Both the position numbers and the translations under genes were made by a program. Shown here piece by piece: positions 37,874 to 52,800 of a stretch of DNA of 64,000 bases; positions within the stretch are counted from its first letter, which is position 1, and the number at the start of each line of letters is the position of its first letter. The notes beneath the pieces were generated by a model. It was not told where the DNA came from. It saw only the letters and a list, made by a program, of their open reading frames with translations, and searched no databases. This DNA comes from Meghimatium bilineatum (Eukaryota > Mollusca > Gastropoda > Stylommatophora > Philomycidae), in contig CM067310.1 in the NCBI GenBank assembly GCA_034231615.1, positions 1,009,501-1,073,500 of the forward strand, read 5' to 3'.

Positions 37874-40800
37874 ACATTCTGGATGAGTTGTCACAAACAG
37901 AACTTATTAACAACACAAGAGACAGAGAGTTGTGGAGAAACATGATCGCCTACTCCAATCGGTATGTCACTTGATTGATTGATTGAGATGTCTTGTATAT
38001 CCAGACAGTCACGATTAAGCGGTGGGGATAACTGTTAGGAAATTACATTAACACTAACACTCTTGTGACAATTTTTGACCCCCACCCCCCTTCCTGTTAT
38101 CCACAACTTGTCAAGAATTCCCCCTTCCTGTGAATGTATGTCTATTTTTAAATCACACCCCCCCCCCCAACCAATTTATGTAATAATAAATAGTTGGAGG
38201 ACACCCACATATATTTTACAAATGTAACTTATTTTTTAATTTCACCAAATTGTATCTAAATATTTTTTTTCTTCAAAAAACGTTTTGAATCTGTCGACAA
38301 AGCTCGTCAAACCAAACCCCCCTACCTCCCCTCACACCCTTGTGAAAAACCTATCCAACTTTTTCCGACCCCCAAATTGTTGATATAATTTATGGACAGA
38401 TTCCCCCCCCCCCCCCCCCCAATGTCATTTTGGTCATAGAATATTTTGCGATTATCGTGTCGCTACGAATATTCATAAAAATAAATATGAAACAAGATGA
38501 CACTGCCATAAAAATCACAATGTGTGATTCTTGATTAGGAACAAGCGTCACAACACTGGGGGCATTCCCATATATGCTCTGCTTGCCGTTCCGTCAACCA
38601 TCTAAAAGTGTATAAGCTCAGTGTCCCAGTAAGTTGCTGATTGCACGTTCTTCTGATCTTTCCGGAGAGGGAACACTTTCTCTCCTCGCCTCTAGTCACT
38701 GCTATTTTTACTATTCTCTGAATATGTACACTGTCTCGTTCGACCTTCTCCTCGTCTTCTCGTAGGGTATCCATGACTGGTCTAATAAATTCAATCCTGT
38801 CTCTTCTTATCTCAGTGCCGTTAACCAAGGTTTTACCAGCCAACACATCAGTTCTTTTGCTTCTCCTGACACCATCATGACGTGGACAGTAGATCCATGT
38901 AATGCTCTGCACATTGTTGAGAAGAGTGACCCAATGGATGTTTGGTAACATATCCTATTCAGGACATAGCCATCAACCCAACATTTTTTGACTGTAGTGA
39001 TTTTCTAAGCAATATTAATACGTTCAGTAGTTTGCCGTTGCTTTATGAACGGGACAATGGATGAGATAGCTTTAAATAGCTGTTTCTGAGAAGTGAAATG
39101 AAAGCTGATATATCCGTCCATTAAGCGCAGTAATCTGTTACAGCGTTATGTGGATACCGCTGTATTACTGTCAATCAGTTACAGGCATAGCCGTGCACGT
39201 GATCATATCAATCAAGTGAGTGTTATGTCAGATATGGAGCGCGGTATCATACGTACAAGTTATCATGCATACAAGTTATCATGCGTACACGTATAGAGCT
39301 TCAGCTGCGCTAGGTAATCCAATCTATCGATGTTATTTTTATATCCTGTGTTTGATTACTCTCTTCATGTTGTTCAATGTAGTGATTCTCCAATTTGTCC
39401 GCACATTGCATTTGTCTATCCGGACAATTTTCTCACCATTCAAACCTCCTTCCTTGATTCTTGATTAGAAACTAACATAATAGCACACGGGACATTCCCA
39501 TAAATGCTCCGCTCTCCGTTCCAGCAGCCATTAGAGTGTATGTAGATGTAAAGTCCCAGTCAGATGTTGATTATGTGATCTTCTGTTCTTTCCAAAAAAC
39601 GTACATGTCATTTCCTCTCCTCTAATCACTTCCATTTCTGTCATTATTTGTTTGTGAATGTTTTCAGTCTAATTGTCAACATTTTCATTTTGTAATGAAT
39701 GTATGACTGATTTAATTAAGTCAGCTTTATCTTCTTTCAGTACTCTACCGTCCATCGCAGCATTATCTGCCAATGAGTTGGTTCTTTCGTTCCCTCTGAC
39801 TCCAGCGTGACCCGAGCAGTATATCCATGTAATGCTCTGCACAATTGAGTTGCTCAATAACCATTCCATTCTCAGCATATTCTATCTTGCGCAGCATGCT
39901 TTGATAGTCTGTGAGTATTACCGAGTGTGTTGATGTATCAGTTATCAGCCAATTTAGTGCTGCTGTAACTCCCTCTATCTCCATCCTCATGCTCGATGTG
40001 ACAGTGGAGGATGCAGATGATGACTCAATCAACATCAAACCGTTTGTGTAGGCAACAAAACCCCAACCACTTTTATTTATATTCATGTTGACTGAACCAT
40101 CTGGCCATATAATTATGTCGTTAAGTTTCCAGTGTTGCTGGGCGAGTTCTTGTACTGTAACTTCTGCCATGATACCAGTTTATTTCCGCCACGAGTTATC
40201 TAGTTGAATTATTACGTTAGTCAGTGATGTTTTCTCAATGTCTACCTCTTCATTATTACGTTAGTCAGTGATGTTTTCTCAATGTCTACCTCCTCGTTAT
40301 TACGTTACTCGGTGATGTTTTCTCAATGTCTACCTCCTCATTATTACGTTACTCAGTGATGTTTTCTCAATGTCTACCTCCTCCCATTTACTGCCGTTTC
40401 TTCTTTTTCACATATTCTTCGCAGTGTGTCTTCAGCTTCTGCCACCCATGGCCTACCCCTCTTGATTTGTTTTCCCTTTATCTCATGCAGACGTTGGTGT
40501 AATGGGTGGTGAGTATATTCTGTTACTTTTAGATATGACTTCACTTGCGCTACTTGATGTCGCACTCTAATACTGGGGAGATCGAACAAAAATACTATTG
40601 TAGTGATGGGCGTATCCCTAGTACACCCCACTACCTCTCCAATTGGCTCGTTTTGGATTTTTTCCATTCTATCGCCTTATATCTGTGACAGTGTCAGTAG
40701 GCTAAGGCCATAATTTATGACAGATAGCACCAGCATTGTAGTTTTATTATGTACTTCCTGTCCTTCACACATTTCACTACCATATTTCGGTTGGTAACAT

Positions 40801-43800
40801 TGTTTTTGTGTGTGTGTTGTGATAATTTCAATTCGTCGTCTTTTGATGTTTTGTGCGTATCTTGATAAAGACCTTTTGGTTTAAACGTTGAAAATGTTTT
40901 GTGTATTGTAATTTATATGTTTTATTGTTTGTTCATTATAATCCCCTAGTTTTTGTGATAGTCCGTCGTGTCTTAGTGGAACATTTTTAGAAAGAGTACC
41001 GATTGCTGCATGTCCTTGGTGTCCATAACCGTGATGACACTGATATCTCTGCCGTCAGAATCACACCCTTGACATCCTTGTTGAATGAGAGACATCTATA
41101 AAAGTCTGTCCCCGTATATTTAAGATCCTGTCTCTGTCAATGAATGAACCCATGCAACTGATACCTGGTAGTGTGTATCAGTGGAGTACCAGAAAACCTT
41201 TGCTTTCGAGGGAGTAATCACAGCCGTGTGTTTTATTCACCATATCGATAATTGTTCTAATCCACCCTGTACACTGTCAGCAATATCTGTGTTATGTCCC
41301 TGCCTGCGTTGTATAACAATTGATCTAGTCCGCCCTGTACACTGTCAGCGATATATAAGTTCTGTTCCTGTCCATGTTGTATAGTAGGATATCATCAGCG
41401 TATGTTAGAACTCTACAAGGTCCCAATATCATTTAAATCTCTGTTACATTATTTAACTATTACATCGTTTAACCCTCTATTACAACATTTCTTCTTCTTC
41501 TTCAGCATTCATTCTCAAACTCCCGCTAGATCTCTCTTGTAGTAGGATTATGATGCTACTAGATCTCCAACAGCATGTAGTCCAGAGAGTGGATATGCGT
41601 TGTGTCGCCGTTTTATTTTCACCAATGGCCCGACACATTCATCTTCAGCGGGATTAAAACATTTAAATTTACATCATTTAACCCACTATTACATCATTTA
41701 ACTATTAACACAATTTAACTATTACAACATTTATTCACCTATTACATCATTTAACAATTACAAGATTTAGCATGCTATTACACCATTGAACTCTTTATTA
41801 CACCATTTATCTCTCTTATACATAATTTAACCTACAATTACATCGTGGAACACGTTATTACACCATTTAATTTTCTATTGCACCAATCAACTCACAATTA
41901 CACAATTTAACTTTCTATTACATAATTTAACACTTTATCTATAACAAGTTCGACTGACCAGATTTTGTATCATAATCCGATTCCGATGACGGTGTGGGAG
42001 GTTGAGAAATCTTTTCTTTGACTCTCTGTGTCCGGCTTGAGAAGGCACGAACAAGCTCGTGCATACGTTCGCTGAAGCTGCCACTGAAATTGGACAGACT
42101 AGCTGTTCCCATGCTGAGGAAAGAAATCAACAGTTGTCAGATTATACATCGTAATCATCTACGTATACCTTTAGACATCTACGTATACCTTTAGACATCT
42201 ACGTATACCTTTAGACATCTACGTATACCTTTAGACATCTACGTATACCTTTAGACATCTACGTTGACTTTTAGACATCAACGTTTACTTTTAGACATCT
42301 ATGCAAACCTTTACGGTTCATGACGGGATAATGTGTCCACACACATTCCAACTTTTTAATATTAGTCTTGATTTCCTACAGTTTTCGTGACGCGGAGATA
42401 AAAAAGAACACACGCAGCGTCTGCTACCGATCATTTGATCGGCGTGCAACGCACAGTGCGTCAATGGCCCGAGACATCCGCGCTTCGATGGAAAGAAACA
42501 AATTACAGAAAATGATAGAAATGGGAGTGACCAGGAGAGAGAAGGGAGGAAGTGATAGAAATGGAGTGATCAGGAAAGAGAGAGGTGGGAAGAAGTCATA
42601 GAAATGGGAGTGATCAGGAGAGAGAGAAAGAGAGAGAGAGAGAAGAGAAAGTGCTTTCTCTCTGACAAGATCAGAAGATCTCATAACCAAAAAGTGGTTA
42701 CTACACTAAGCGCTTATATTCTCTTACATGTCTCTCTTACATGGCTCTCTTAAATGGGTGATGTAATGACAATCACAATACTTTAGGGACTGCATCTTGT
42801 GCAGTTATGCTTGCTAATCAAGAATCAAGGAATCTCTTGTCTATCGTCGTCTTAGTAATCCCTTACCTCTGTTACCAGCAGCATCGGCGTTCAATATTTA
42901 TCTATCACGCTGTTGTGTCTAGTTACATGACGTAATCTGATCATGCCTAGTTGCATGACGTAATCTGATCATGCCTAGTTGCATGACGTAATCTGATCAT
43001 TTTGTTATGCCTAGTTGCATGACGTAATCTGATCATGATGGTATGTCTAGTTACATAAGCTAAATAGCCCAGCTTGCTTGTTATAATGTTGTTTAGTGGC
43101 AAGGTTTTTGTTGTTACAGTTTCGAATGTGATGGAAGTGTTTTCATGTTTACAGTTGTGTCTTCTCTGGACTACGCGGTTTCGATGGTGTAGATAACTTA
43201 TTACTGGAGACAGTGAGTTGCCAAATTTAACTCTATCCTGTAGGATCTGTGATTGTTCTTGTTAGCTGATTATAGGAAAAATGTAAATCATTCAGTTATG
43301 TTCCTACTTGCCAACTACCTATTTTCGATGCAGTGAAAAAAATGGCGTCTCGTTTACTCTAGCTAACGGTTAATGTAACATTGGAGACTGTCATCGGAAA
43401 CATATAATCAAAGGCAACAGCAGGGAATGCCCATCCCGATATTAAAAAAGGTATGTTACGGCGCACGGGGCGAAGGAATACAAATCGAACAACGGTTTGA
43501 CGGCGAAACTGGAAAGTGTGTGACACACAAGAGGCATGTTCAAGAGGTCAGAATAGGGGGATGAGAAAATATGGCGATGACAGAATAGGGGGATGAGAAA
43601 ATTTCGTGATGACGGAAAGGGAAATGAGAAAATATGGCGATGACAGAATAAAGGGATGAGTAAAGATGTCATGTAATGTGACGGTGATAGATGTCAAGTA
43701 ATGTGACGAAGACTTTCTTTCTAGATGCCACCATTCTATTTAATGTCTTACTTTCTAGATGACACCATTCTATTTAATGTCTTACTTTCTAGATGACACC

Positions 43801-46800
43801 ATTCTATTTAATGTCTTACTTTCTAGATGATAACAATCTATTTAATTTCTTACTTTCTAGAGGTCACCATTCTATTTAATGTCTTACTTTCTTACTTGAA
43901 TAAACATACGACAAAGCACGGTCTCCGTAGACACAAGCTCACATTAAAAACGAATCTCGCATCACCTTTACATAATTGATTCTCTTGGAAAATGTATTAC
44001 GTTCTTCAAGAGTATGTGCGTGAGTTGTCATCTGAATATCACTTACCCAGAATGTAAGGGTACGACACAAGTATAATGCCAGATAAAGTGGAAGTTGACA
44101 CGCCCAACCGCAGAGCTTAATGATCCCTGCCACCAAATATTGTGTCACGCAAAAATCAAATCATAATCTGGACACTTCGAACTGATCACAATAAATTGAG
44201 ATGGTTAGAAAAGAAAGATTGGATAAAACAGACATGTGCAACTGTGGACAGCTAGATCACAGACAGCAGAACATATTCTTAATTGCACGTCACCTCTACC
44301 AAAAACAAGAAAGAGAGAAAATGTGGCTTACATGACGGCACCGTTCCGAACCTGAGGGGACTCAGTGGATGGTCTGAAGTGAATCACACAATTCACTGAA
44401 ACTAGAGGCGCTGTAGCCTGATAATAAACTGAGGACTGAGGAAGACGTGAATCACACAGTTCAATGAAACTAGAGGCGATGTAGCCTGATAATTGACTGA
44501 AGTGAATCACACAGTTCACTGAAACTAGAGGCGATGTAGCCTGATGACTGACTAAAAACCGATGAAGAAGGGAATTACACGTGCATTGAAAATATTAATA
44601 CTATAATCTGATAACTGACTGAAGCTATTGATACTATAATCTGATAACTGAATGAAGCTATTGATACTATAATCTGATAACTGACTGAAGCTATTGATAC
44701 TATAATCTGATAACTGAATGAAGCTATTGATACTATAATCTGATAACTGAATGAAGCTATTGATACTATAACCTGATAACTGAAAGAAGCTATTGATACT
44801 ATAACCTGATAACTGACTGAAGCTATTGATACTATAATCTGATAACTGAATGAAGCTATTGATACTATAATCTGATAACTGACTGAAGCTATTGATACTA
44901 TAATCTGATAACTGACTGAAGCTATTTATACTATAACCTGATAACTGACTGAAGCTATTGATACTATAATCTGATAACTGAAAGAAGCGATTGATACTAT
45001 AACCTGATAACTGACTGAAGCTATTGATACTATAACCTGATAACTGAATGAAGCTATTGATACTATAATCTGATAACTGACTGAAGTTATTGATACTATA
45101 ATCTGATAACTGACTGAGGCTATTGATACTATAATCTGATAACTGAATGAAGCTATTGATACTATAACCTGATAACTGAATGAAGCTATTGATACTATAA
45201 TCTGATAACTGACTGAAGCTATTGATACTATAATCTGATAACTGAATGAAGCTAATGATACTATAATCTGATAACTGAATGAAGCTATTGATACTATAAT
45301 CTGATAACTGAAAGAAGCTATTGATACTATAATCTGATAACTGAATGAAGATATTGAAACGATAACCTGATAACTGACTGAAGCTATTGATACTATAATC
45401 TGATAACTGAATGAAGCTATTGATTCTATAATCTGATAACTGAATGAAGCTATTGATACTATAATCTGATAACTGAAAGAAGCTATTGATACTATAACCT
45501 GATAACTGAATGAAGATATTGAAACTATAACATGATAACTGACTAAAGCTATTGATACTATAATCTGATAACTGACTGAAGCTATTGATACTATAATCTG
45601 ATAACTGAATGAAGCTATTGATACTATAATCTGATAACTGAATGAAGCTATTGATACTATAACCTGATAACTGAATGAAGCTATTGATACTATAACCTGA
45701 TAACTGAATGAAGCTATTGATACTATAATCTGATAACTGACTGAAGCTATTGATACTATAATCTGATAACTGAATTAAGCTATTGATACTATAACCTGAT
45801 AACTGAATGAAGCTATTGATACTATAATCTGATAACTGAATGAAGCTATTGATACTATAATCTGATAACTGAATGAAGCTATTGATACTATAATCTGATA
45901 ACTGAATGAAGATATTGAAACTATAACCTGATAACTGACTGAAGCTATTGATACTATAATCTGATAACTGACTGAAGCTATTGATACTATAATCTGATAA
46001 CTGAATGAAGCTATTGATACTATAATCTGATAACTGAATGAAGCTATTGATACTATAACCTGATAACTGAAAGAAGCTATTGATACTATAACCTGATAAC
46101 TGAATGAAGCTATTGATACTATAATCTGATAACTGAATGAAGCTATTGATACTATAATCTGATAATTGAATGAAGCTATTGATACTATAATCTGATAACT
46201 GAATGAAGCTATTGATACTATAATCTGATAACTGAATGAAGCTATTGATACTATAATCTGATAACTGAATGAAGCTATTGATACTATAACCTGATAACTG
46301 AAAGAAGCTATTGATACTATAACCTGATAACTGAAAGAAGCTATTGATACTATAACCTGATAACTGAATGAAGATATTGAAACTATAACCTGATAACTGA
46401 CTGAAGCTATTGATACTATAATCTGATAACTGACTGAAGCTATTGATACTATAATCTGATAATTGACTGAGGCTATTGATACTATAATCTGATAACTGAA
46501 TGAAGCTATTGATACTATAATCTGATAACTGAATGAAGCTATTGATACTATAACCTGATAACTGAATGAAGCTATTGATACTATAATCTGATAACTGACT
46601 GAAGCTATTGATACTATAATCTGATAATTGACTGAGGCTATTGATACTATAATCTGATAACTGACTGAAGCTATTGATACTATAATCTGATAACTGAATG
46701 AAGCTATTGATACTATAACCTGATAACTGAATGAAGCTATTGATACTATAATCTGATAACTGACTGAAGCTATTGATACTATAATCTGATAACTGAATGA

Positions 46801-49800
46801 AGCTATTGATACTATAATCTGATAACTGAATGAAGCTATTGATACTATAATCTGATAACTGACTGAAGCTATTGATACTATAATCTGATAACTGACTGAA
46901 GCTATTGATACTATAATCTGATAACTGAATGAAGCTATTGATACTATAATCTGATAACTGACTGAAGCTATTGATACTATAATCTGATAACTGACTGAAG
47001 CTATTGATACTATAATCTGATAACTGACTGAGGCTATTGATACTATAATCTGATAACTGAATGAAGCTATTGATACTATAATCTGATAACTGACTGAAGC
47101 TATTGATACTATAATCTGATAACTGAATGAAGCTATTGATACTATAACCTGATAACTGAATGAAGCTATTGATACTATAATCTGATAACTGACTGAAGCT
47201 ATTGATACTATAATCTGATAACTGACTGAAGATCGATGAAGAATTAGAGGAATATATGTAATCTTCAACTATAATTTTTAAAAAAACAACAACTAAAGTA
47301 ACCACAATTGGATATCACATGTCAGCACCTACCTGGCACTACAGGGGGTCATATCGTATGTTTTTTGAGTGTTCAAATGAACTCCACTTTTAAAACTGAC
47401 ATTTACTTCACACATTTAAATACTTTGTGTCCGAACTGTATGGAAAATATTTACAGAAAATACATCACAGATTCTCGTGTAGATATTCTAGCGATTTATC
47501 CGGAAAAATTGCATCTACAATTATGTCCAGGGACACGCATTATCCTAGAATTGTGAGGAAAAATGCTATGCCACTTTGGAAATAAGAAGCCAAAATGATT
47601 TTTGAGCAACCAAAATGTTAAGTTATTGAACTGATAAAATGTCAGACTTATCCCGGGAGATATCAGTTCAAACACATCTTATTGAAAATAAAAAAGGAAG
47701 TGGAAGGGTTGAGGAGAATTAACTGTGGTCTCTGCAAAGAATTCTGAAACGAAATATTTTCACTGGGAAACTGACACTGTGTACATAAAGCATAAATCTT
47801 TCCGATCGTTACTTCTGGCCACATCCGCCGTGTGTGTCTCTCTCTCCGCCATTTCATTTGGAGAAACTAATGAGGAGGCATGGATTCGCCAAACGTTGGA
47901 AATCTGCTTAAATTTAACACTGGTGGACTGATAATCCTGCCAGACAACGTTACAAGCCAATTTAATTTCCAAATCACCAAAGAGAAACTAAATTAAGAAA
48001 AGACAGTTTTTAAAAACTGGTCAATGAGATTTCCAGATCAATTTCTCTGCAATGTTTGCGTGTCTCCTCAATAACTTTCTCTATCGCATCTTTCATTTTC
48101 ATTTGGTCATATGTCTTATGCTGTAACCGGCAACTTTTTTTAGATTGTGTTTTCACTGCAGGTTATCATCAGACTGTACCTGGCACGACTGTAGGTTGTT
48201 CGATTCCCTTATCAATAAATCCATTAGAGTGCTGAGTCCGACAGTTCCAGTTGGATGTTGATTTATCGGTCTCTTCTTATATATATATTATGTTTTTCTT
48301 GAGAGGCTTTTTCGACCTTTACACCAATCTCGCGTAGTCTTGAGGAGCTGTTTCAACCTTTATACCAATCTCGCGTAGTCTTGAGGAGCTGTTTCGACCT
48401 TTATACCAATCTCGCGTAGTCTTGACGGGCTGTTTCGACTTTATACCAATCTCGCTTAGTCTTGAGGAGCTGTTTCGACTTTAAACCAAAGCAAGCAGTA
48501 GTTTCGGCAGATTGTACGCAAATGTTTGGCGTAGAAATGGCATTAACCTACAGACTAAGCTGAAAGTTTACAGAGCAGTGGTACTTCCAGTGCTGTTATA
48601 CGCTAGTGAAACATGGACTGTGTATAGACGTCACGTGAGGAAACTCAATCACTTTCACACAACTTGTCTCGGAAACGGTATGAACATCAGATGGCAAGAC
48701 AAGATTCCAGATACCACTGTCCTTGATAGATCTGGTATCCCCAGCATTGACACTATCCTGATGCAGACACAGATTCATTGGACAGGTCATTTAGTACGTA
48801 TGCCAGACTATCGCCTGCCAAAGATACTTTTCTATTTGAGCTGGAAAAGGGTAAACGATCTCAAGGTGGTTAAAAGAAGCGCTACAAGGACTCGTTGAAG
48901 ACCTCACTCAAAGTGTTTAAATAGACCACGATAAATGGGAAGAACTTGAACAAAATAGATCTACATAACGTTCTACAGTCAAAAAAAATTATCCTGTGAA
49001 AAGAGGAGAAATGCAGCAGCTCAACAGCGGAGAGTAGCTAGAAAGTCACAGATAGACCAAGATCCGTCTACAGTGGTCATTCCATGTCCGAACTGTCCAA
49101 GAACATTTACAGCTAAAATAGGGTGTAACATAACATGTAACAGAATCTGTTATAAATATGTAACATACTGTAGTTATAAATATTTAACATGACCTAGTTA
49201 TAAATATTTAACATAATCTAGTTACAAAGATTTAACATAACCAAGTTATAAATATGTAACATAATATAGTTATAAATATTTAACATAATCTAGTTATAAA
49301 TATGTAGCATAACCAAGTTATAAATATGTAACATAACCAAGTTATAAATATGTAACATAACCAAGTTATAAATATGTAACTTACTGAGAGACTGTGTCCA
49401 GATCAGTTCTGGCCAGGGCGCCAAGACTGCGGCGGAGGTCAGTGGTACTCCACATGGAGGTTGTACTGAGCAGGCCAGGACTCCTAACAGAACGTCCGGA
49501 GATGTCATCTATGCTGAGTGAGGCCAAAGGACGAGGGCGAATTAGCAAAGAAGCCGCTGATGCTAAAGCTGCTTCACGTAAAGTGGACGACGTATAACTT
49601 GAACGTCTTTGTCCTGTGGGTAAGATTGAAGATGATTTATAGAATTATCTAATGTTAATGAAATCTCGACTACATGTGTTGTGTCTACGAAATGTCAATT
49701 CAAAGAAGAAGAATACATATGTACACATGACTGAAGGAAGGCATACTATGGTTCTGTCCATCTATCCACCCAATCATATCTATGTTTCTTTAGCACCGAA

Positions 49801-52800
49801 TACTGTGCATAGAGTGGAAACCAGAGCTCTCCAGCTCGAGAGATGTGATGCTAGTGCGTGTAATTCTTGCATGTTGTTGGGACACATAGTCAGGGCATAC
49901 CATCTTTGATGTGTATACATCACAGAAATTGTTCTGCTTTGATGTGTATACATCACAGAAATTGTTCTGCTTTGATGTGTATACATCACAGAAATTGTTC
50001 TGCTTTGATGTGTATACATCACAGAAATTGTTCTGCTTTGATGTGTATACATCACAGAAATTGTTCTGCTTTGATGTGTATACATCACAGAAATTGTTCT
50101 GCTTTGATGTGTATACATCACAGAAATTGTTCTGCTTTGATGTGTATACATCACAGAAATTGTTCTGCGAAGAGTTTCTTTTGGTTTTTCTCTTCTTCTT
50201 CTTCTGCGTTCGTTCTCAAACTCCTGCAGATTAGCAGGATGTAGTCCGGAGAACAGAATGCGTTGTGTCATGGTTTACAGCATTGATGCGATATCTGCGC
50301 CTTTCGGCCTGACACATCCGACCATCATGGCTTTGGGTCACTGACCCTATATGGCATGGGACATCCCAACTTCATCCCACAACCTACTTAGTCGCCTTTT
50401 CCGATATGCGTGGAAGGTAAACAGTGTTGCTATTCTTTGCTCCCCTTTCGGGCCTAGGCAACACACGGGCATGGTTTTTCTCTTATTCTTTTGTCAACTG
50501 GTACCCATTTTATATCTTGTGGTAGTAGTGTGTTTTAATTTATTATAAGTACATAGACCTAAGTCTATCATCTCCTTCTCACTGTCGTAGAAACATATTT
50601 TTATTTCGTATCTTCTCTTAAGTGCTTGTTGGCTTTCATTCTTCCTAAACAATATTTCAGAGTTTTAACAGAACATAGAAGACTGTGCAGAGATGTAATA
50701 ACCAAAGCCACAAGTCATGGGCAATAAGAAGACAATATCCAAACAAAAAAGTGAATGCCATTTATACCATCAGGTCACAGAGCTGGTCAAGAAACATGGA
50801 AGCAGCTGGAAATAATTGTTATGACGTTCTCTTTTGTCAGCCCTTGCATTCTTCGATAGAATCACCACCATGATTATGTGCCGTCTCCGTAGCGAAAGTT
50901 GGCTGTAACAGACCTCCAACACCTCAAGCCTCTTGTATTCGTGGTACACTCGTGTGCTACACTTTAACCTGTGCATCTAGTGATGTAACTCTCCCACTCA
51001 GGCCCGTAGATAAGGAGAGGATTCGGGGTATTCAAACTCCCTCCTGATAAAATCTGAGCCTCTCTTTTAGTAGTAGTAACTTAGCCAAAATGTCTGTAAA
51101 AATCCCTTCATTGGCTATTTATAACAAAGATGTCTGTACATTTTCCGTCATTTGTAACAAAGATGTCTGTACATTTTCCGTCATATTGTGAAACTTACAC
51201 GCGAAGCGCACAAATGGCTGTCTATTTCTGCCCCTTAAGATAATCATGTTCGGCACTGTGGCGAAGTGGTACAGAGCGTGTCTGTGACGACCAACGTACC
51301 GAGTTCGATCCCCACCACAGGCAATTGTGCATTCGGACCGTTCAGAAAGAAATGGTTTACTACTGTCATTACTGCGTGTTTTCCTGTAAAGGAGGTGCAG
51401 GGAGGCTGTTAAGGCTTGGAAATAAGAGCCGCTTTGCCAAAGCTGTCGCCGCGACGTGTACAGGAAGAATTTTTTATTGCACCTCCGAAAGATACAAATC
51501 CTTGTCCCAACCGTGGATTGAACCCGAGACCTCAGGAATCTGAGGCCGGCGTTCTAGCCGTACACGTATTCATATTGCCTAGAAAATCAGCACAGTCAAC
51601 AAAAGCTGGGTTGATAGCTAAGTCCTGTAAAAGATATGCTTCTTAAGATAATCATACCTACGGCCCGTTCCCCCGCTTGTATCTCTGCCTACCTGCGCAG
51701 AAGTAGAACCATTATTCCGAGTCAAGGGGCAAAATCTTTATAAAAGTCAGTTTTGCAGAAAATAATTATACAGAGTTATGTACCCTGTTTCAATACCGCA
51801 AGACTAGAAACGTGGCTATATACAAAGAGGCCCGAGAAATTTTTTTTTAAAATGAATATGTCCTGCTCTCGTTTATTTCCGTGAATTTCGTTGGTTGTTG
51901 TTGCCAGCAACACAACATATTTGCATATTCATCAACAAAAATGAGGAAATAATCAAAATGATCAATGTATAAAGGTTTTCTTTGATTCTGCTTGCATGCC
52001 TTACTGTGGATGATGGTGATGATGATGAAGATGATGAAATAATCCCTTTAGCTGTTAGCGGCAGCTCTTGACAGGACATAGTCTTTCTGACAAAAGCACA
52101 AGTTACTTTTAGTTATTAACTGAGGTGAATAATCAACGTTCAGAAACATCAACGTTCTAGAAGGCTGGCTTTTAAACAACATATTAAGAAGTAAGCTGGG
52201 GGTAATTTCTGCCCTGTGAAGAGACATGATTTCCACTGAGTGGAAACAGTGTTGTTTGAAGTCAGCGATAGAATGCAGTAGAGGTTGAGGCCGATCAAGA
52301 CGTCAGGAATATTCAGATATTTATGAATAGAAATAAATAGATATACATATAGAAATACATAGATATACATATAGAAATACATAGATATACATATAGAAAT
52401 ACATAGATATACATATAGAAATACATAGATATACATATAGAAATACATAGATATACATATAGAAATACATAGATATACATATAGAAATACATAGATATAC
52501 ATATAGAAATACATATAGAAATACATAGATATACATATAGAAATACATAGATATACATATAGAAATATATAGATATACATATAGAAATACATAGATATTT
52601 TGAAATACATGCACATGTCGCTAGCGAAGGTGGACAACTTGCCAGAGATCGCGGGGATGTCAGGAAATTCATAATAAAGACTATGTTCTGGAAAGAATAC
52701 GTCACATGACACAACTGAGGTGACACTCCGACTCATATGATTATCAAAAAGACATGGATGTGTAAGGGAGGTTTATGAATACATTCAATCAATCAATAAA

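Noticed and set aside
44552-47305. 917-aa minus ORF as a real protein gene
   Set aside because: It is the translation of a 33-bp minisatellite with variable units, open also in a second frame, inside an intron, with no flanking conserved domain.
47308-47556. 82-codon ORF with CPNC motif
   Set aside because: Single C-x-x-C pair only, no partner cysteines or splice signals.
49394-49597. 67-aa plus ORF and 72-aa minus ORF over exon 2
   Set aside because: Wrong strand or wrong frame relative to the exon defined by phase-consistent splice sites.
51253-51325. Functional tRNA gene
   Set aside because: Box A and B are good but the anticodon arm is irregular and the block continues into a SINE-like body, so I call it tRNA-derived.
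52149-52736. 195-aa ORF with [10 protein letters not shown] repeats
   Set aside because: Translation of the 22-bp array; three frames open simultaneously.
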